From the NCBI GenBank assembly GCA_030544215.1, contig JARZZO010000008.1, forward strand, positions 28,621,614 through 28,685,613: a stretch of 64,000 bases of DNA, read 5' to 3'. This document shows, one piece after another, positions 45,077 to 56,674 of this stretch. This stretch comes from Zantedeschia hybrid cultivar (taxonomy: Eukaryota > Streptophyta > Magnoliopsida > Alismatales > Araceae). A program made the position numbers and the translations under genes. The notes beneath the pieces were generated by a model, which was given only the letters and a program-made list of their open reading frames with translations, searched no databases and was not told the origin of the DNA. How positions within the stretch are numbered: the stretch's first letter is position 1; every line of letters starts with the position of its first letter.

Positions 45077-47884
45077 TTATTCTTCTCTCCCTAATCCAGA
45101 GCCTGAGCTATACCCCATCTTACTCATGAGCTGCCAACCTATGCCAGGCCTAGGCCTAAGATGAGTATTCACTGATGAAAGAACGGGCTCTTTGCCTTTC
45201 TTGGAAGTTATCATGGACGGAATATGTTCTGCTGTTACTGAGTCCAATGACTCAATGTAGGGAGTGCTTTTGACCTTCACAATCTTCCCGTTATACGGGA
45301 ACTTATAGCACTGGTGGTTGGTGGATGGGACTCCCAAGGTTTGGTCCATCCAAGGTCTCCCTAGAATAGCATTGTAGATTGGCTTAACATCCAGGATGTA
45401 GAATTCCGAAATCATGGCTACCAGGCCGATTTCCAGTTGCAGGAAGATCTTTCCATCTGCTGGTCTTTGGGAATTATCATAAACTGAGACCATCATAGAG
45501 GTGGATTCAACCTTCTCTGGATCTACCCCTATCCTTTTGAGGGTCTTAAGGGGACAAACATTGATAGAGGCTCCAGTATCCAGTAAAATGGAGTCTACTG
45601 AATGACCATTGAGAGTGGTGGTTAGGCACAAAGGAAGGGATCAGCACTCGGGGAGGACTAGATCCTTTTCCGGGAAGGAGATCATGGGGGTCTGAGTGAC
45701 TGAGAGGATGGCATTAGTGACTCCTCCACTAGGAAGATCCTCATTGACCGTGATTTGTTGTAGGAAATTAAACAGCGTCTCCCTGTGTGTGGGAGATTTC
45801 CGGATTAGTTCAAGGATAGAGATCTTAGCAGGGGTCTTCTCTAAATGCTGGAGGATGTCATACTCAGACTGGGCATTCCCCGTGGTAGGGATTGAGTTAC
45901 CCTGGGAGTCCAGGGGTTGGCTCGGAGGAATGATGCGATTCCTAAGCGTTACTCCCACCGAGATTGGAGCCGCTTCCTCCGTTGATGACCTTATGGGATT
46001 GAAGCAGGTCATCGATCCCTGGTTCATGGTTGGATAGAAGATGGATAGGGTGGGTCCCTCGGCTGCGATTGGAGGGATCTGAATGAGGGTGACCGGCTTG
46101 AGGGTTGTTGGTTGCTCTTTGGGTCGGATTAGGACCAAAGGCTCGTTAGGGGAAAGCGTAGAGACTTCTGGAGTAACTCCTTTAGTCTTACACGACCAGG
46201 TGGGATCTTGATGTCTTATCCCAGACCCTTCATACTCCCAGTATTGTTCTCTGCAAACTATTACGGACTCCAAGTCTTTGATCAAAGTGTTGACCTTTCC
46301 TTGAGAACTGGAGGAATCTTGAACTACTTGATAAGAAGGTAACAGGTCTTTCACAATTCCTAGTTTCTTCTTAGCCCTCAAAGCATCAATAGCCTTTCTC
46401 ATGTCCTCTCAGTTTATCCGACCTTCATCATTCAAGTCATACACCCAATCCCTAAAAGTGAAGCAATTGTAGATCGTGTGTCCCGGGATCCTATGGTAGG
46501 GGCAATATCAGGACGTGTCTATATTGCGCGCAACACCTTCTCTTTGAGGTAGGAGTTGAATGGCATTACAAGCTAGCAAGGCATAAAAAATGTCTGCCAA
46601 TGATTCCGGCAGAGGCGGATATGATGCTCACTTAGCCATAAGACGACTGTAATTAGTCGGGGGAGGAACAACTGAATATTGTTTCTGATTGGGCTGAGTG
46701 TCAGACTTAGGATGGGAATTGGGAACCCTGGTTGGCTGCGCTAGCATACTGACCTGTTCATTGATGGTGACTCCTTCTGTGGTAGGAGTCGGTGTGGCTT
46801 TCTTGTTCCTATTTCTGTTCTCAAAGAACGAAGGCAGAGTGGAGTCTCGGATTTGAGACAAAACTACCCTAGCTCGATTATACAGCTGAGCGAATGTTTG
46901 AAGTTCGCTAAGCATGAGAATAGCTCGGAGCTGAGGGGTAGCGTTGTTAACGAGCATAGTGACCGCTTGGGCTTCAGAGATGACAACCTCTGCCCTAGAA
47001 GCCATAGCTCTCCACCTATTAGCAAAGTGAGTGAAGTCTTCATCAGACTTCATTTTTTCCATTACAAGGTCAAATAAGGTAGGGGGTAAGGCTGCCATGT
47101 GGTTGAAGTGGGTAATGAATCTTTCAGAGACCATATCAAAGTTGATTAGGTCAGTGGCTGGTAGAGAAGAAAACCATCTCAAGGCCTCTCCTTCAAAAGA
47201 TTTCTGAAAAAGGTGGACAAGGAGGGCTCTATCGAAGAGCCACTGGTGGGAATCCATGAGAAACCCGGATAAGTGATGGTGAGGGTCAGTAGTACCATCG
47301 TACTTCCTGTACTTAGGTACTTTAAATCATGGTGGAAAGTAGGCCAGAGGGAGCTTACAGTAGCTCGAAAGAGAATGAGGTTGCCTAAGGCTAAGATTTT
47401 CGGCCATGAGTTGCCGCACACAAGTCTCAACCTCATTCTTATAGATGAACTCCTCCTGCTTGGGAGGTGTGACCTGGTTGATGAGATTAGATGGGATTGT
47501 TTGAGTGGGCATTGCTTGATTTGCCTGGGGTCGGCTAGAAGATCCTTGGAATTGAGTTTTCCGAGGAGTGGCATCCTGAATTTTGCCACGGGAAACCAAC
47601 TGGATGAGTTGATCCGGAGTATAGCGTGATAACACAGTAATAAGTTCCGGATCTTCTCCAGGATTTTGGAATGTTCTACTTGAAATTACTGGCTCATCTT
47701 CTCCCTGCGAGGTAGAAGATTCATCAGAATCTTTCCTCGGAAGTCCTTCTCTGGATGCTTGGAGCATACCTATGAAGGTTTGTTGTGGATCTTCTTCAAT
47801 GTCGAACAGAGGATTGTGTATAACATTGTTACCAAGCTCATCCATGTCATCATACACAGTGTTAACATACATTCGGCTCATCAT
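45077..47884 (-). pseudogene. gag-pro: Gag-protease-G-patch polyprotein of element M, one frame with stops
   Basis: ATG at 47884 (MMSRMYVNTVYDD). Gag domain within about 47300-46900 (LRWFSSLPATDLINFDMVS), CHHC knuckle-like CPYHRIPGHTIYNC near 46460, linker, aspartic protease with intact LLDTGASINV near 45570, ILGRPWMD, and a G-patch (MGYSSGSGLGREE) at the end. All parts share one frame. Stops: TGA at 47324, 46628, about 46487, about 46409 and 45641, then TAA at 45077. Those I could compare sit where relatives have Trp or other single-transition codons. G-patch after protease also appears in O and P; it is an RNA-binding motif known downstream of some retroviral proteases. Confidence 0.85.
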
Positions 47885-48782
47885 GAAACACAGATCCTAA
47901 ATGATTTTATATTTCACTTGAAAGGTTAACAATGTATTATGAGTGTTGGTTTCTAACAAATCAAGTTCAAACCATTAACAACCCTATATTCTTCTTTCAA
48001 AACATGTTCAACCAGAGTTTAGTTAGGTGTCTTAGATTTTGAAAAAATTCTCTCAGTGACACCTATGGGTGAATGATTGTGAATGGAAAGGCTCAATTAA
48101 TTCCTCACACAAACCCGGTATTCCTATGGGGTGGTTTCAGGTACAACCCGCTCGGCGGCCAAGTGGGAATCCCTGGCTCGCGGAGACTCACGGAGGTTCC
48201 CAACATAATAAGACTAGTCACACCCGAGTGGGAATCCTCAGGTGGAGAGTCAAATACTGTGGGAGAGGTGACTAGAGATGTGATGCTGGCTCTTCCTTAA
48301 AACCGCCGCGGAGGGTGCCCCAAAAAACCCAAAAACTTAACAACCAGCGGGTCAGAACATACAACGAATCAACAAAGCATGCAGCAACAACATACATGAA
48401 CAGCTAACAGGATAGCTATCAAAGTAGGGAGGACGGCCAGGGGGTTGGCCGTCAAAGGCAGAGGACGGCCAGGAGCTTGGCCGTCAAAGGAAGAGGACGG
48501 CCAAGCGGTTGGCCGTCAAATTGAAGATGACAGCCAAGGGGCCCGCCGTCCAATGGAGTGGACGGCCTGTAAGTTGGCCGTCCAATAGAGAGGACGGCCA
48601 GTGTGCTGGCCGTCCAGGGGCGTCGACGGCCAGGCAAGTGGCCTTCCAAGATGTTGGACGGCCAACTACTTGGCCGTTTGACAGCTTGAACGGCCTAACA
48701 ACAGGCCGTCCGGATCAAAATAAAATATATCAGGGCCTTACCTTCTTAGTTTTGATCGCGATGCACGCAGCGGGCTATAGAG
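47885..48782 (-). other. 5' leader of element M
   Basis: Between primer site and gag ATG. Its primer-proximal half is the palindrome array at 48431-48711. The rest has no recognisable feature and no gene. Confidence 0.65.
48431..48711. repeat. Leader palindrome array of M, nine 23-bp units
   Basis: Nine units of GGACGGCC-N8-GGCCGTC, each 23 bp, spaced 9-10 bp apart (period about 32). Inner octamers differ in every unit. Where one arm is mutated the other usually is not (unit 4 tgacagcc; unit 7 ggccttc). The arms differ from the LTR arrays by a compensated A-T to C-G pair. Confidence 0.9.
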
Positions 48783-48800
48783 GTCCCACCGTGATCGCCA
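48783..48800 (-). promoter_or_regulatory. Primer binding site of element M
   Basis: Minus-strand TGGCGATCACGGTGGGAC, 6 nt inside the 5' LTR, identical to element N. Confidence 0.8.
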
Positions 48801-48806
48801 GAGGGT

Positions 48807-50186
48807 TGTAGGCGCCCGGAACGTCCCCCGCCGCTGCTGCGGGCGTCGGGCGAGGGCTTCTCCGTTCGTCTTAGCACTGCGGCGATTTGGAAGGGTTAGG
48901 AATCAAAGTGTGTGATCGCCAGGGGCATTACCTTACGGTCCCTGTGCTCTGCAGGATGGTGAGAGTGATCGCGTTCTGATGGAGCGGGAGACGGCGGATT
49001 CCTCTTCTCTTCCTCCGGCCGGCCAGAGGAGGAGAGCTCGGCAGTCTGCACGCAGAAATGCGGTAAGGGTCCCTGAGAAGAAGAGCCAAGACAAAAGAAG
49101 AAGATAACCCGATTAGGACTGTGATATGTAGAATCTATCCATGCAAATATAGAAATCAACTAGAATTGGAGGGAGACGCACCGGATGGGTGTTTGGGGAG
49201 GGAAGATGACCATATGTTATGGCTACCTACCTCCCGTTTTTTTGTTTAAAACCTCTGGGGAGTAAGGGTTGCTAGGTTATCCAAACATGCATGCATGTAG
49301 ATGGGGGTGCTCGTGTGTGAAAAGTGCAGTGATGTGTTAAAAGAGAAAAAAAAAGTGAGAGGAGGAGATGATGTTACGGAGTGGATGGAGAGTGGGAATG
49401 CAATAAAGTGGAAAGGAGAAAAGTAAGGAGAGAGTTAAGAGAACAAGCCCATTTGGAATGCGAAAGAGCCCTCCGGCTTCACGACTGCCAAGGCTTCTCT
49501 CGCTTGAAGTTCTTCCTGAAGCTCTCTGACTCCTTGCCCGCTCAACTCCTCCTCTAACCTCAAAACCGACCCCCTTGCCAACCTCCCCTCTCGAGGGGAC
49601 ATGGGGGGTTTAAATAGGTGAAAGGAAAATAGGAGAAAATAGGGGTATAAATCCCCGTAAATCATCATAGAGCCAATGGGAAGTGGTCAAGAGTCGAAGG
49701 TGGTGCGCGCGGCAGTCGCCGGAGTGGGGAATGATCGGAGTAGTGGAGGTGAGGGTGGCGAGTAGAGGAGATCGTGGGAAGACGAGACCAAGATGGGAGT
49801 TAGGGGAGTGGGCGGCCAACCATCTTGCCTTCCAATCTCCACGGAGAGGTGGAAGGCGGCCCGGTTTGCCTTCGAAGGGTGGTGGAAGGCAAGGGGTGGC
49901 CTTCGAAGGGCGGTGGAAGGCGGACAGGTTGGCCTTCGAAGGATGGTGGAAGGCGGACAAGTTGGCCTTCGAAGGATGGTGGAAGGCGGACAGGTTGGCC
50001 TTCGAAGGATGGTGGAAGGCGGACAGGTTGGCCTTCCACGAAAAGGTGGCTAAAGTCGAGATTTGTTAATGGGCCTGATTATTTAGTGGGTTGAAGGATG
50101 AGATGTCTAAGGTGAGGAGTTTGGTGGTGATGGGCTAATGATGGATAGGGTTCATGACCAAAGGGGGTCCAAAATCGGTGTCTACA
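48807..50186 (-). repeat. 5' LTR of element M (1380 bp)
   Basis: Partner of 13412-14786. Outer flank atgac. Contains its own palindrome array at 49851-50035. Confidence 0.95.
49851..50035. repeat. Palindromic minisatellite in M 5' LTR, six 23-bp units
   Basis: Same GGAAGGCN-N8-GGCCTTC units as 14449-14635. The first unit of the other LTR is missing here and one more ggacaggtt-type unit is present near the end, so units were lost and gained after insertion or during reverse transcription. Confidence 0.9.
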
Positions 50187-50191
50187 ATGAC

Positions 50192-53100
50192 CACTATGTT
50201 ATCATGATTGATCACGGGCCCCTTGACGAAATGTGTGTATAAGGTCCATGTTAGGGGGTCCCGACCTTCTTTGCATGGCCTAGACATTGTTTCCCACACC
50301 TTCTGGCCATCTTCATTTTCTTCCTACTGAGTAATGTCCTGCTTCACTTTTCTTGGCCTATAGCCCAGGCCATTTCCAGGTATCCTTCGGTTATCCTTGA
50401 TGGGCGTGGTTTTGCCTTGTAATTGTGCGCCTAGACCTTTTCCTGGTTGATAACCACCCTTCATCATTATTTTCCATCTAGGGGTACTCTTGCACTTCCC
50501 CCGCTTTATGGCATTCAATAGATAAGGAGTAAGAGTGGCGGCTTTTAAAGGATCAGCCACCGGAAGGTAGACCTGTAATACCGACAAAAAAGGTTGTCGG
50601 TCAGGTGAAAAAGTTGGCTTGATATTCAAGGAGTGAGCAGCAGCAAGGATCGACATGCTCGTAACTTTAATGATTCGTCCTTTGTAGGAAAATTTGAGGC
50701 ACTGATGATTCGTAGAGGGAATCGCCTCAAGGGTTTTAATATAAAGACAACCCAAAATAGCATTCAAGGAATGATCGATTTCCAAAATGTGAAATTCGAC
50801 CTCGGCATGACATACAGGGCCTCACTCTACTTTTAAATAGACCATTCCCAGAGGGGAACGGGTGGAGTTATCATAGGCTGTTACAGAGATAGGGCTAGAC
50901 AACCATTTTTCTTTAGGTACACCACACAATTCAAGGGTCTTCGGAGGCAGGACATTAATCGAAGCCCATGTGTCGACCAGACATGCATCTATGACCTTTT
51001 TGTAGATATTGACCGTAATACTCAGAGCCATGCTCCTGGCTGCTGGCGGTGCTAGTTCCGATGCATGAAATAAGATAGAGGGCTGATCCCCCTGTGGAAC
51101 TAGTAGTGCGGCAATCTTCTCTACTGACACGTCTTCGTTGACTATCACTTTTTGTAGATACTCCATTAGAGCTTCCTGATGGGTCTTCGATCTCTTTATC
51201 AATTCAAGTACAGAGATTTGTGCCGGTGTTTTGTCAAGATGTTTCAACAGGTCATATTGAGTGCCTGGTGCACTCTCATCGTTATGTGCCTCCTCTGGCG
51301 GCTGTGATGGGCCGTCTCTGACTATTGATTGAGGAAAGATTTTATTGAAGATCCTCCCACTCCGGAGTGCATGTTCTTTAGTTGTGTAAGGGCCGGGTGA
51401 TAACTTGAGCACCGCAGGGTTATTGGATGGTGTAGATGGTGTGGAGGGTTGGTGTTAGTTTTAGGTGGCCTGCAAGCCAATCTGACTATGTAAATCTCGT
51501 TCATTTATTAATATAATGGCATAATATTCATTATGTGTAAATCGCATTAATTATCGTTTCATAATGAAGTCCGTGAATATGTGCTATAGTGATCAGATTA
51601 TGATGAGATCATACTAATGAGACTGATCACTTAAACACACATATTCTTAATCGTTTCTAGTCGGAGGATATCCGAGAAGGACATTGGATATCCGGTTAGA
51701 TTAGTACAGATTACTCCTGCTCATATGATGAGGGTGACTGATCTCATAAGTCACTTGTGTGAAGACACTAAGGCGAATCTGTAGGTGCTCATTGGAGAAT
51801 GAGTTCACTGAACTGATCCGACTGAATCGCTGGATAGTATTGTACCTCACTGTCAACTAGCTTGATTCTATTGTCGCATTACGTGGATGGTCCTCGGACC
51901 TAAGATACCAAGGACACCTTACGAATCTCTAGCCACGGGATTCTAAAACGCCAAGGATTGGGTACAGCGGAATACCGTCGAAGGGAATTGTGTGTCAATA
52001 AGGAATCATTCGCTCTCGGTACTTAGAGAGAGAATGCTCTAGGAAGGATGCGCGGAAGTCCCTAGCCAGGGCGGACGATAATATCGGGAAAGGAGTTTTC
52101 CGATATTCATCAGCGGCATCCAATCCAAGTGAGTCGACCGGTTAGGGTTTGACAGCTCGCTATACCCTGAGTTGACTCGAGAGCATTGTACGAATGAAGG
52201 ATTATATCCACGCGGTAACTGTCGGCGGAAAGGTTCCAAGAGTGGGTTACTTAACCCCAATACCTTCCGGGTTCACGCAGTGTTGCTTGGCACCCAACGT
52301 GATCGGAGGCCCAGTCGAATTCGATGTGCGACATCAATTCGATTGATTAATTAATTAATAAAGGGTTATTAATTGATTAATGAAGCCAGTGAGGAGTCAC
52401 TGGGCTTGTTGGGCCATTAACTGGACTGGTACTTGGGCCTAGAGGGTCACACATACATGATTCTCAAGGCGATGGATAAATAAGTGGGTTTTATATAAAC
52501 CGGGGGTTTTTATGAAAAACTGCGCGGTTAGTATAAAACATAGCGAACGGGCTGAGCAGGCGAAGCTGCTGCTAACCCTAGCCGCCCCTCCTCTGTTTCT
52601 CTCTCTCTCTGGCGTCCAGACAGATCTAGATCTGCTCCGCCGCTTCTCCGAATCCCGTTCGACGGGAAATCGTCCGTGCATTGTGACGATCGTTGCGGCG
52701 ACCGGCGGAGGTTTCGTGGGATGTAAAGAACGAGGAACATGAAGATATCCGTCGCGAGGAGGATCGCGTGGACTTCGCTAGAGGTCGGGCGCTTGTGCGG
52801 CTTGCGGTGTCGCACCTACAGAATCGAACGGTTGCGGATTGGAATCCGCACACGGTGAGAACTTCGATTATCCGATAATCGATTTTTGTTTTTCGAAACG
52901 GGAACGGATCGCTATTTTAATATTTTATTTTCCGCTGCATGAGCGATCAGAAGAAACCCAAGAAACCCAACAGTTGGTATACGGGTGATGGCGTGGGGTT
53001 AGTTGGCGGTGGCATGGTACGGATGAGGGGCTTAGATGGGTAGATGGTGGAGGGGTAAGTGGTTGGTGCGGGTGAAGTGGGGAATGGCATGCGGAGTAGA

Positions 53101-55649
53101 GGTTTAGATGGTTGTATGGTATCTAGGTAAGTGGTAGTGGTAGTGGGTGATGTGGGAAATGGTATGCGGAGTAGTGGTCACGATGGCATGAGGGGTGCGT
53201 GATTAACTTGCTGGGGGTTGTTTAATGGAGGCGTAGTGGCGTGGGGGATAATGGGTTTGAGGAAAATGGGCGGTGGTGATAGGTTAATGGGTTTAAGGAA
53301 AGTGGGCAGTGGTGATGGGTTAATGGGTGTGGGTGAGTGATATGCAGGTGTTGGTATAGGTGTAATGGTAACGGGTTGTGGTCTAGGTATATGGAGGGTG
53401 CGGCGTGGTGGTTGTTCTACGGTGCTCGGAGTGTGACCAGTTGAATAAATAGAGGAAGAATCCTCTATCTTTCACTGTTGCCCTCGATTAGCCTCAGACC
53501 GGCTATTTGTCAAAATAGGGGCAACTTGATTATGGTTCTGGTGCTCCGGGAGTGGGTTTTGCATTATACCCATGTTTGGCGGCGCTGCTGCCTATGCCGA
53601 CGCTCTTGGTTGTTGCTGCTGCTGCTATTGTTGTTGTTGTGGTCTTCTCGCCTTCAAGGCGGATATATACTTCTTCATTTCTTCCCAATCAATGCCTCCC
53701 TGCTCGTTGAGATCATGGATATAATCTCGGAATTAGAAGCAGGTATCTATAGTGTGTCCAAGTTGTCGGTGGAAATAACAATACCTAGAAGTGTCAGCAT
53801 TTTGGGGCCAAACTATTTTTTCTTTTGGCAAAACCAATGCATTGGCTGCCATTAAAGCATTGAAGATATTTGACAAGGACTCTGGAAGAACTGGATATTC
53901 TGCTCTTTTCGGGCCTAGGGGCTTTCTCTGCTGGTTATAATCATCAGGAGGAGGTACATTGTGGTATGCCGGCGGTGCACGCGGCTGGTACTGCTGCTGT
54001 TGTGGGGGCTGATACTGCTGCTGTAGGGGCTAATATTGTAATTGCCGTTGTGGCTACTACTGTGTCTGCTGTTGTGGTTGCTGATTCGACTGCTGAGGCT
54101 GCTGGTATTAAGGCTGCTGATACTGTGGGTTCGGCTGCTGCTGTCTGTAACCCTGCTGATTTGGCTGTTGCGGCCGCTGGTACTGTGGTTGCTGATTCCT
54201 CACAAATTGGGGCTGATTGTTATTCATGCTACTAACCTACTCATGGGAGAGCGTGCCCTCAGTGGTTGGACCTGTGCTAGGAGAATTTGGCACGGCAGGC
54301 TTCTGAGGTGGAGGCCTGATAGGTCGGTGAGGATCAAAGACACTAGAGAACGTAGCATCCTTGAAAGCATTTTGACAATAACGTGCTCTTTCATAGAGTT
54401 CTGCCATGCTGGTCAAGTTGTTCAGGGCAAGGACTAACTTAAACTGAGGTGTAGCATTGGAGATTAACATTTTTACTTACTCGGACTCAGATAAATGATC
54501 TTTCACTTTTTCTGTCATACCCCTCCATCTATCGGCAAAACTGACGAATTCCTCGCCGTGCTTCATTTTTTCTGCTATCAAATCAGTAATGGACAGAGAG
54601 GGGGCAACTCTATCCTGGTATCGTTGAATGAATTTTCGTGACACGATACCATAGTCCTCTACTTTAACAGGTTCTAAAGAAAAGAACCACTCGAGGGTTG
54701 GTCCCTCCAATGACTTCCTGAACAAAAATGCTAACGACCTCTTGTCGTTTTGCTAGAAAGATGACTCATTCATAAACTCCTTCAAATGAGTGAAGGGGTT
54801 ACCAGTACCGTTGTATTTCCAGTATACTGGCATTTCGGAGAGCGGCAAATGGAACACAGGCAGACTTGGCAGGTTAATCTCAGGTGCAGCTTTAACTCCC
54901 ATCATCTTCTGAAGGTTGTTGAACTGTTCATCCATACGCTCCATCTTTGCAAGCAGAGCTTGTGTCGTTGGATCAACCTGGTGAGGAGGGGGAGGTGGAG
55001 GTACATGATAGGCCTGTTGCCTAGAGTATGTAGGGCATGTGGGACAATAGAACTGAGGTTCGGCAGAGCTTCCGCCACGCCCGAGGGCATTTTGGTAAGT
55101 AGGCATCAGCGGCCTGACCGGTTGCCTCGAGGAAGAAAGTTGTGGCCCAGCTGGCCGAGAGGTTGAGACTTGATGGCCTTCCATAGCCTGGGGAATGAAG
55201 GAAGTATGATGAGGAGGAGGTTGAGGAATGACAGGGGGAGCCGCAGGATTCGGCTCGGCAGACTGCATGGGCGTCTTCCCCTTTAAGACAGACTAGATTG
55301 CCTCGAACTGTTGAGGATCCAGACGGGAGGTAAGAACTCCCAAAGCGTTCACTAGATCTGAGGGATCGGAGGATGAGGGATCATTCGGGTTCATGCCCCC
55401 CTCGAAAATAGGATTAGAAATCACATGCACATGCGGAGGAAGATCAGAATATTGATCATGAGCACAAGGAAGAGGGGTTTGGTGGTTTCCCTCACATCGA
55501 ACTGGACAAGAATGGGGATTACGGGGGCCATCAGCATCTCCCCCGCTTTCAAAGTGGTAATCAGACTCAAGAGGGGCATTAGCATCTCCCTCGTAGTTGA
55601 CTAGGGCATCTGGAGCCATGCTTAAATCCCTACCTGATCGAAGTAGCAT
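50192..55649 (-). pseudogene. gag-pro: Gag-protease-G-patch of element O, many stops, split by solo LTR and by M
   Basis: ATG at 55649 (MLLRSGRDLS), same domain order as the intact N copy: gag domain 54830-54480, Gln-rich tract 54000-54230, knuckle CYFHRQLGHTIDTC near 53760, Pro-rich linker interrupted at 51453-52972 by a solo LTR, protease, then a G-patch (MMKGGYQPGKGLGAQ near 50440). The protease motif reads VDTWAS instead of DTGAS near 50970, so a catalytic-loop Gly is lost. Stops include TAG 55293, TAG 54753, TAA 54477, TAG 54237 and several in the Gln tract; compared with N they are nearly all C-to-T or G-to-A at Gln or Trp codons. The frame continues on the far side of M at 13411. Confidence 0.9.
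51453..52972 (+). mobile_element. Solo Copia LTR of the Copia-1 family (1520 bp)
   Basis: It begins TGTTAGTTTTAGGTGG, ends AACCCAACA, and is flanked by gttgg at 51448-51452 and 52973-52977. Sequence matches the Copia-1 LTR in inverted orientation. No internal region remains, as expected after LTR-LTR recombination. It is visibly more diverged from both Copia-1 LTRs than they are from each other. Confidence 0.92.
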
Positions 55650-56650
55650 GATATTAGATTTTTTTTAAAGATTTGCAGATGAGTTGCACAGAGATTAAGC
55701 AATCAAGTAGATGTTTAACGTTATTTCAGGAATCCTTGTTGGGTTATTTGGATTCAATCAATCACAAATTCACTCAAGGGGTAAGATCTTAGTTTCAGTT
55801 CAATTTCTACCGTTATACTCTATGGCTTTCTCTCACAACATTATGAAAATCTAACCAGGACTTCGATTGGTACAATCAGCCCGATGAACAAGGAGGAATA
55901 CCTTGATTTTGGGGACTTACGGAGGTCTTTAACGCCAACTACTCTAGTCTGATCGAGGGACCGACCCAATCAGAGAGGTGAAGATGTCAAGAAAGGTGTT
56001 CCTAAGAGAAAAGGGGGGGTGTTAGCCCCAATACGTATGACCTGTGGCCTGGATGGCTTATAATGCTTATTACGTAATGTGTAGTAGCAAGCAGATCAGA
56101 AATCTGAGAACTGAAGGAAAACAAGAAACTGCCTGAATCGCGTCGCTGTTGGTCGACACTATTCAAACAGAACCTTATTTTTTTGTAGAATCTCAAGCAG
56201 CAAACAGCAGAGAAAATTGTCTGAAAGGCGTCTGGGTTTGGCGACGCGGTATGAAATGCGTCGCTATTCCTGGACGCTTTTCAAGTCGCAGAATGAACAA
56301 TTCATGAGGAATTTCTGGATCGATTCCTCCTCAAACAAACAGGATAAAAGCAATAAATGATCGGCTCATGCGATTCTTTTTTTTTTCAATTTTTAACAGG
56401 ATAATTTCATCAGATGAACAACTAAAATATCAATCAATCACACAATCTTCTTATCACAACCACAAATTTCCAATTAATCAAATGGGGAGGACAAGATCTT
56501 ACCACAGGAGTATGCACGTGGTGCATGTAGGAATAACAATTAAATTAAAAACTCACCGATCGGTGAGGGCGTGTCGAGAGACACAGGTGGTGCACAGAGA
56601 GTGCCCGATTGATGAAAGCAAGAACAAAGATTAAAAGATGGCGAGACCAA
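55650..56650 (-). other. 5' leader of element O
   Basis: No gene seen. Three GCGTC-N10-GACGC units at 56140-56159, 56228-56247 and 56258-56277, in the same positions as in N; the first has one changed base (GACAC). Confidence 0.7.
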
Positions 56651-56668
56651 GTCCCACCGTGATAGCCA
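56651..56668 (-). promoter_or_regulatory. Primer binding site of element O (one base variant)
   Basis: Minus-strand TGGCTATCACGGTGGGAC, 6 nt inside the LTR. It differs from N and M at position 5 (T for G), probably a post-insertion mutation. Confidence 0.75.
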
Positions 56669-56674
56669 AAAAGC

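Larger units (their letters stand above)
13412..50186 (-). mobile_element. Large Tat-lineage Gypsy retrotransposon M, full length, with two nested Copia elements
   Basis: Two LTRs (5' 48807-50186, 3' 13412-14786) are flanked by the duplication atgac (13407-13411 and 50187-50191), so both ends are intact. Minus-strand order: LTR, primer site, leader with palindrome array, gag-protease-G-patch, pol, a tail-to-tail spacer, then two plus-strand (antisense) genes of the plant-mobile-domain group, purine-rich tract and LTR. Without Copia-1 and Copia-2 it is about 18 kb, as large as Ogre-type elements. gag-pol has about eight stops and one frameshift, so it is not autonomous now. Confidence 0.9.

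Noticed and set aside
48431..48711. CRISPR-like array (constant repeats, variable spacers)
   Set aside because: The genome is a plant, the repeats are split palindromes with 8-bp centres, and there are no cas genes; it is a retroelement minisatellite.
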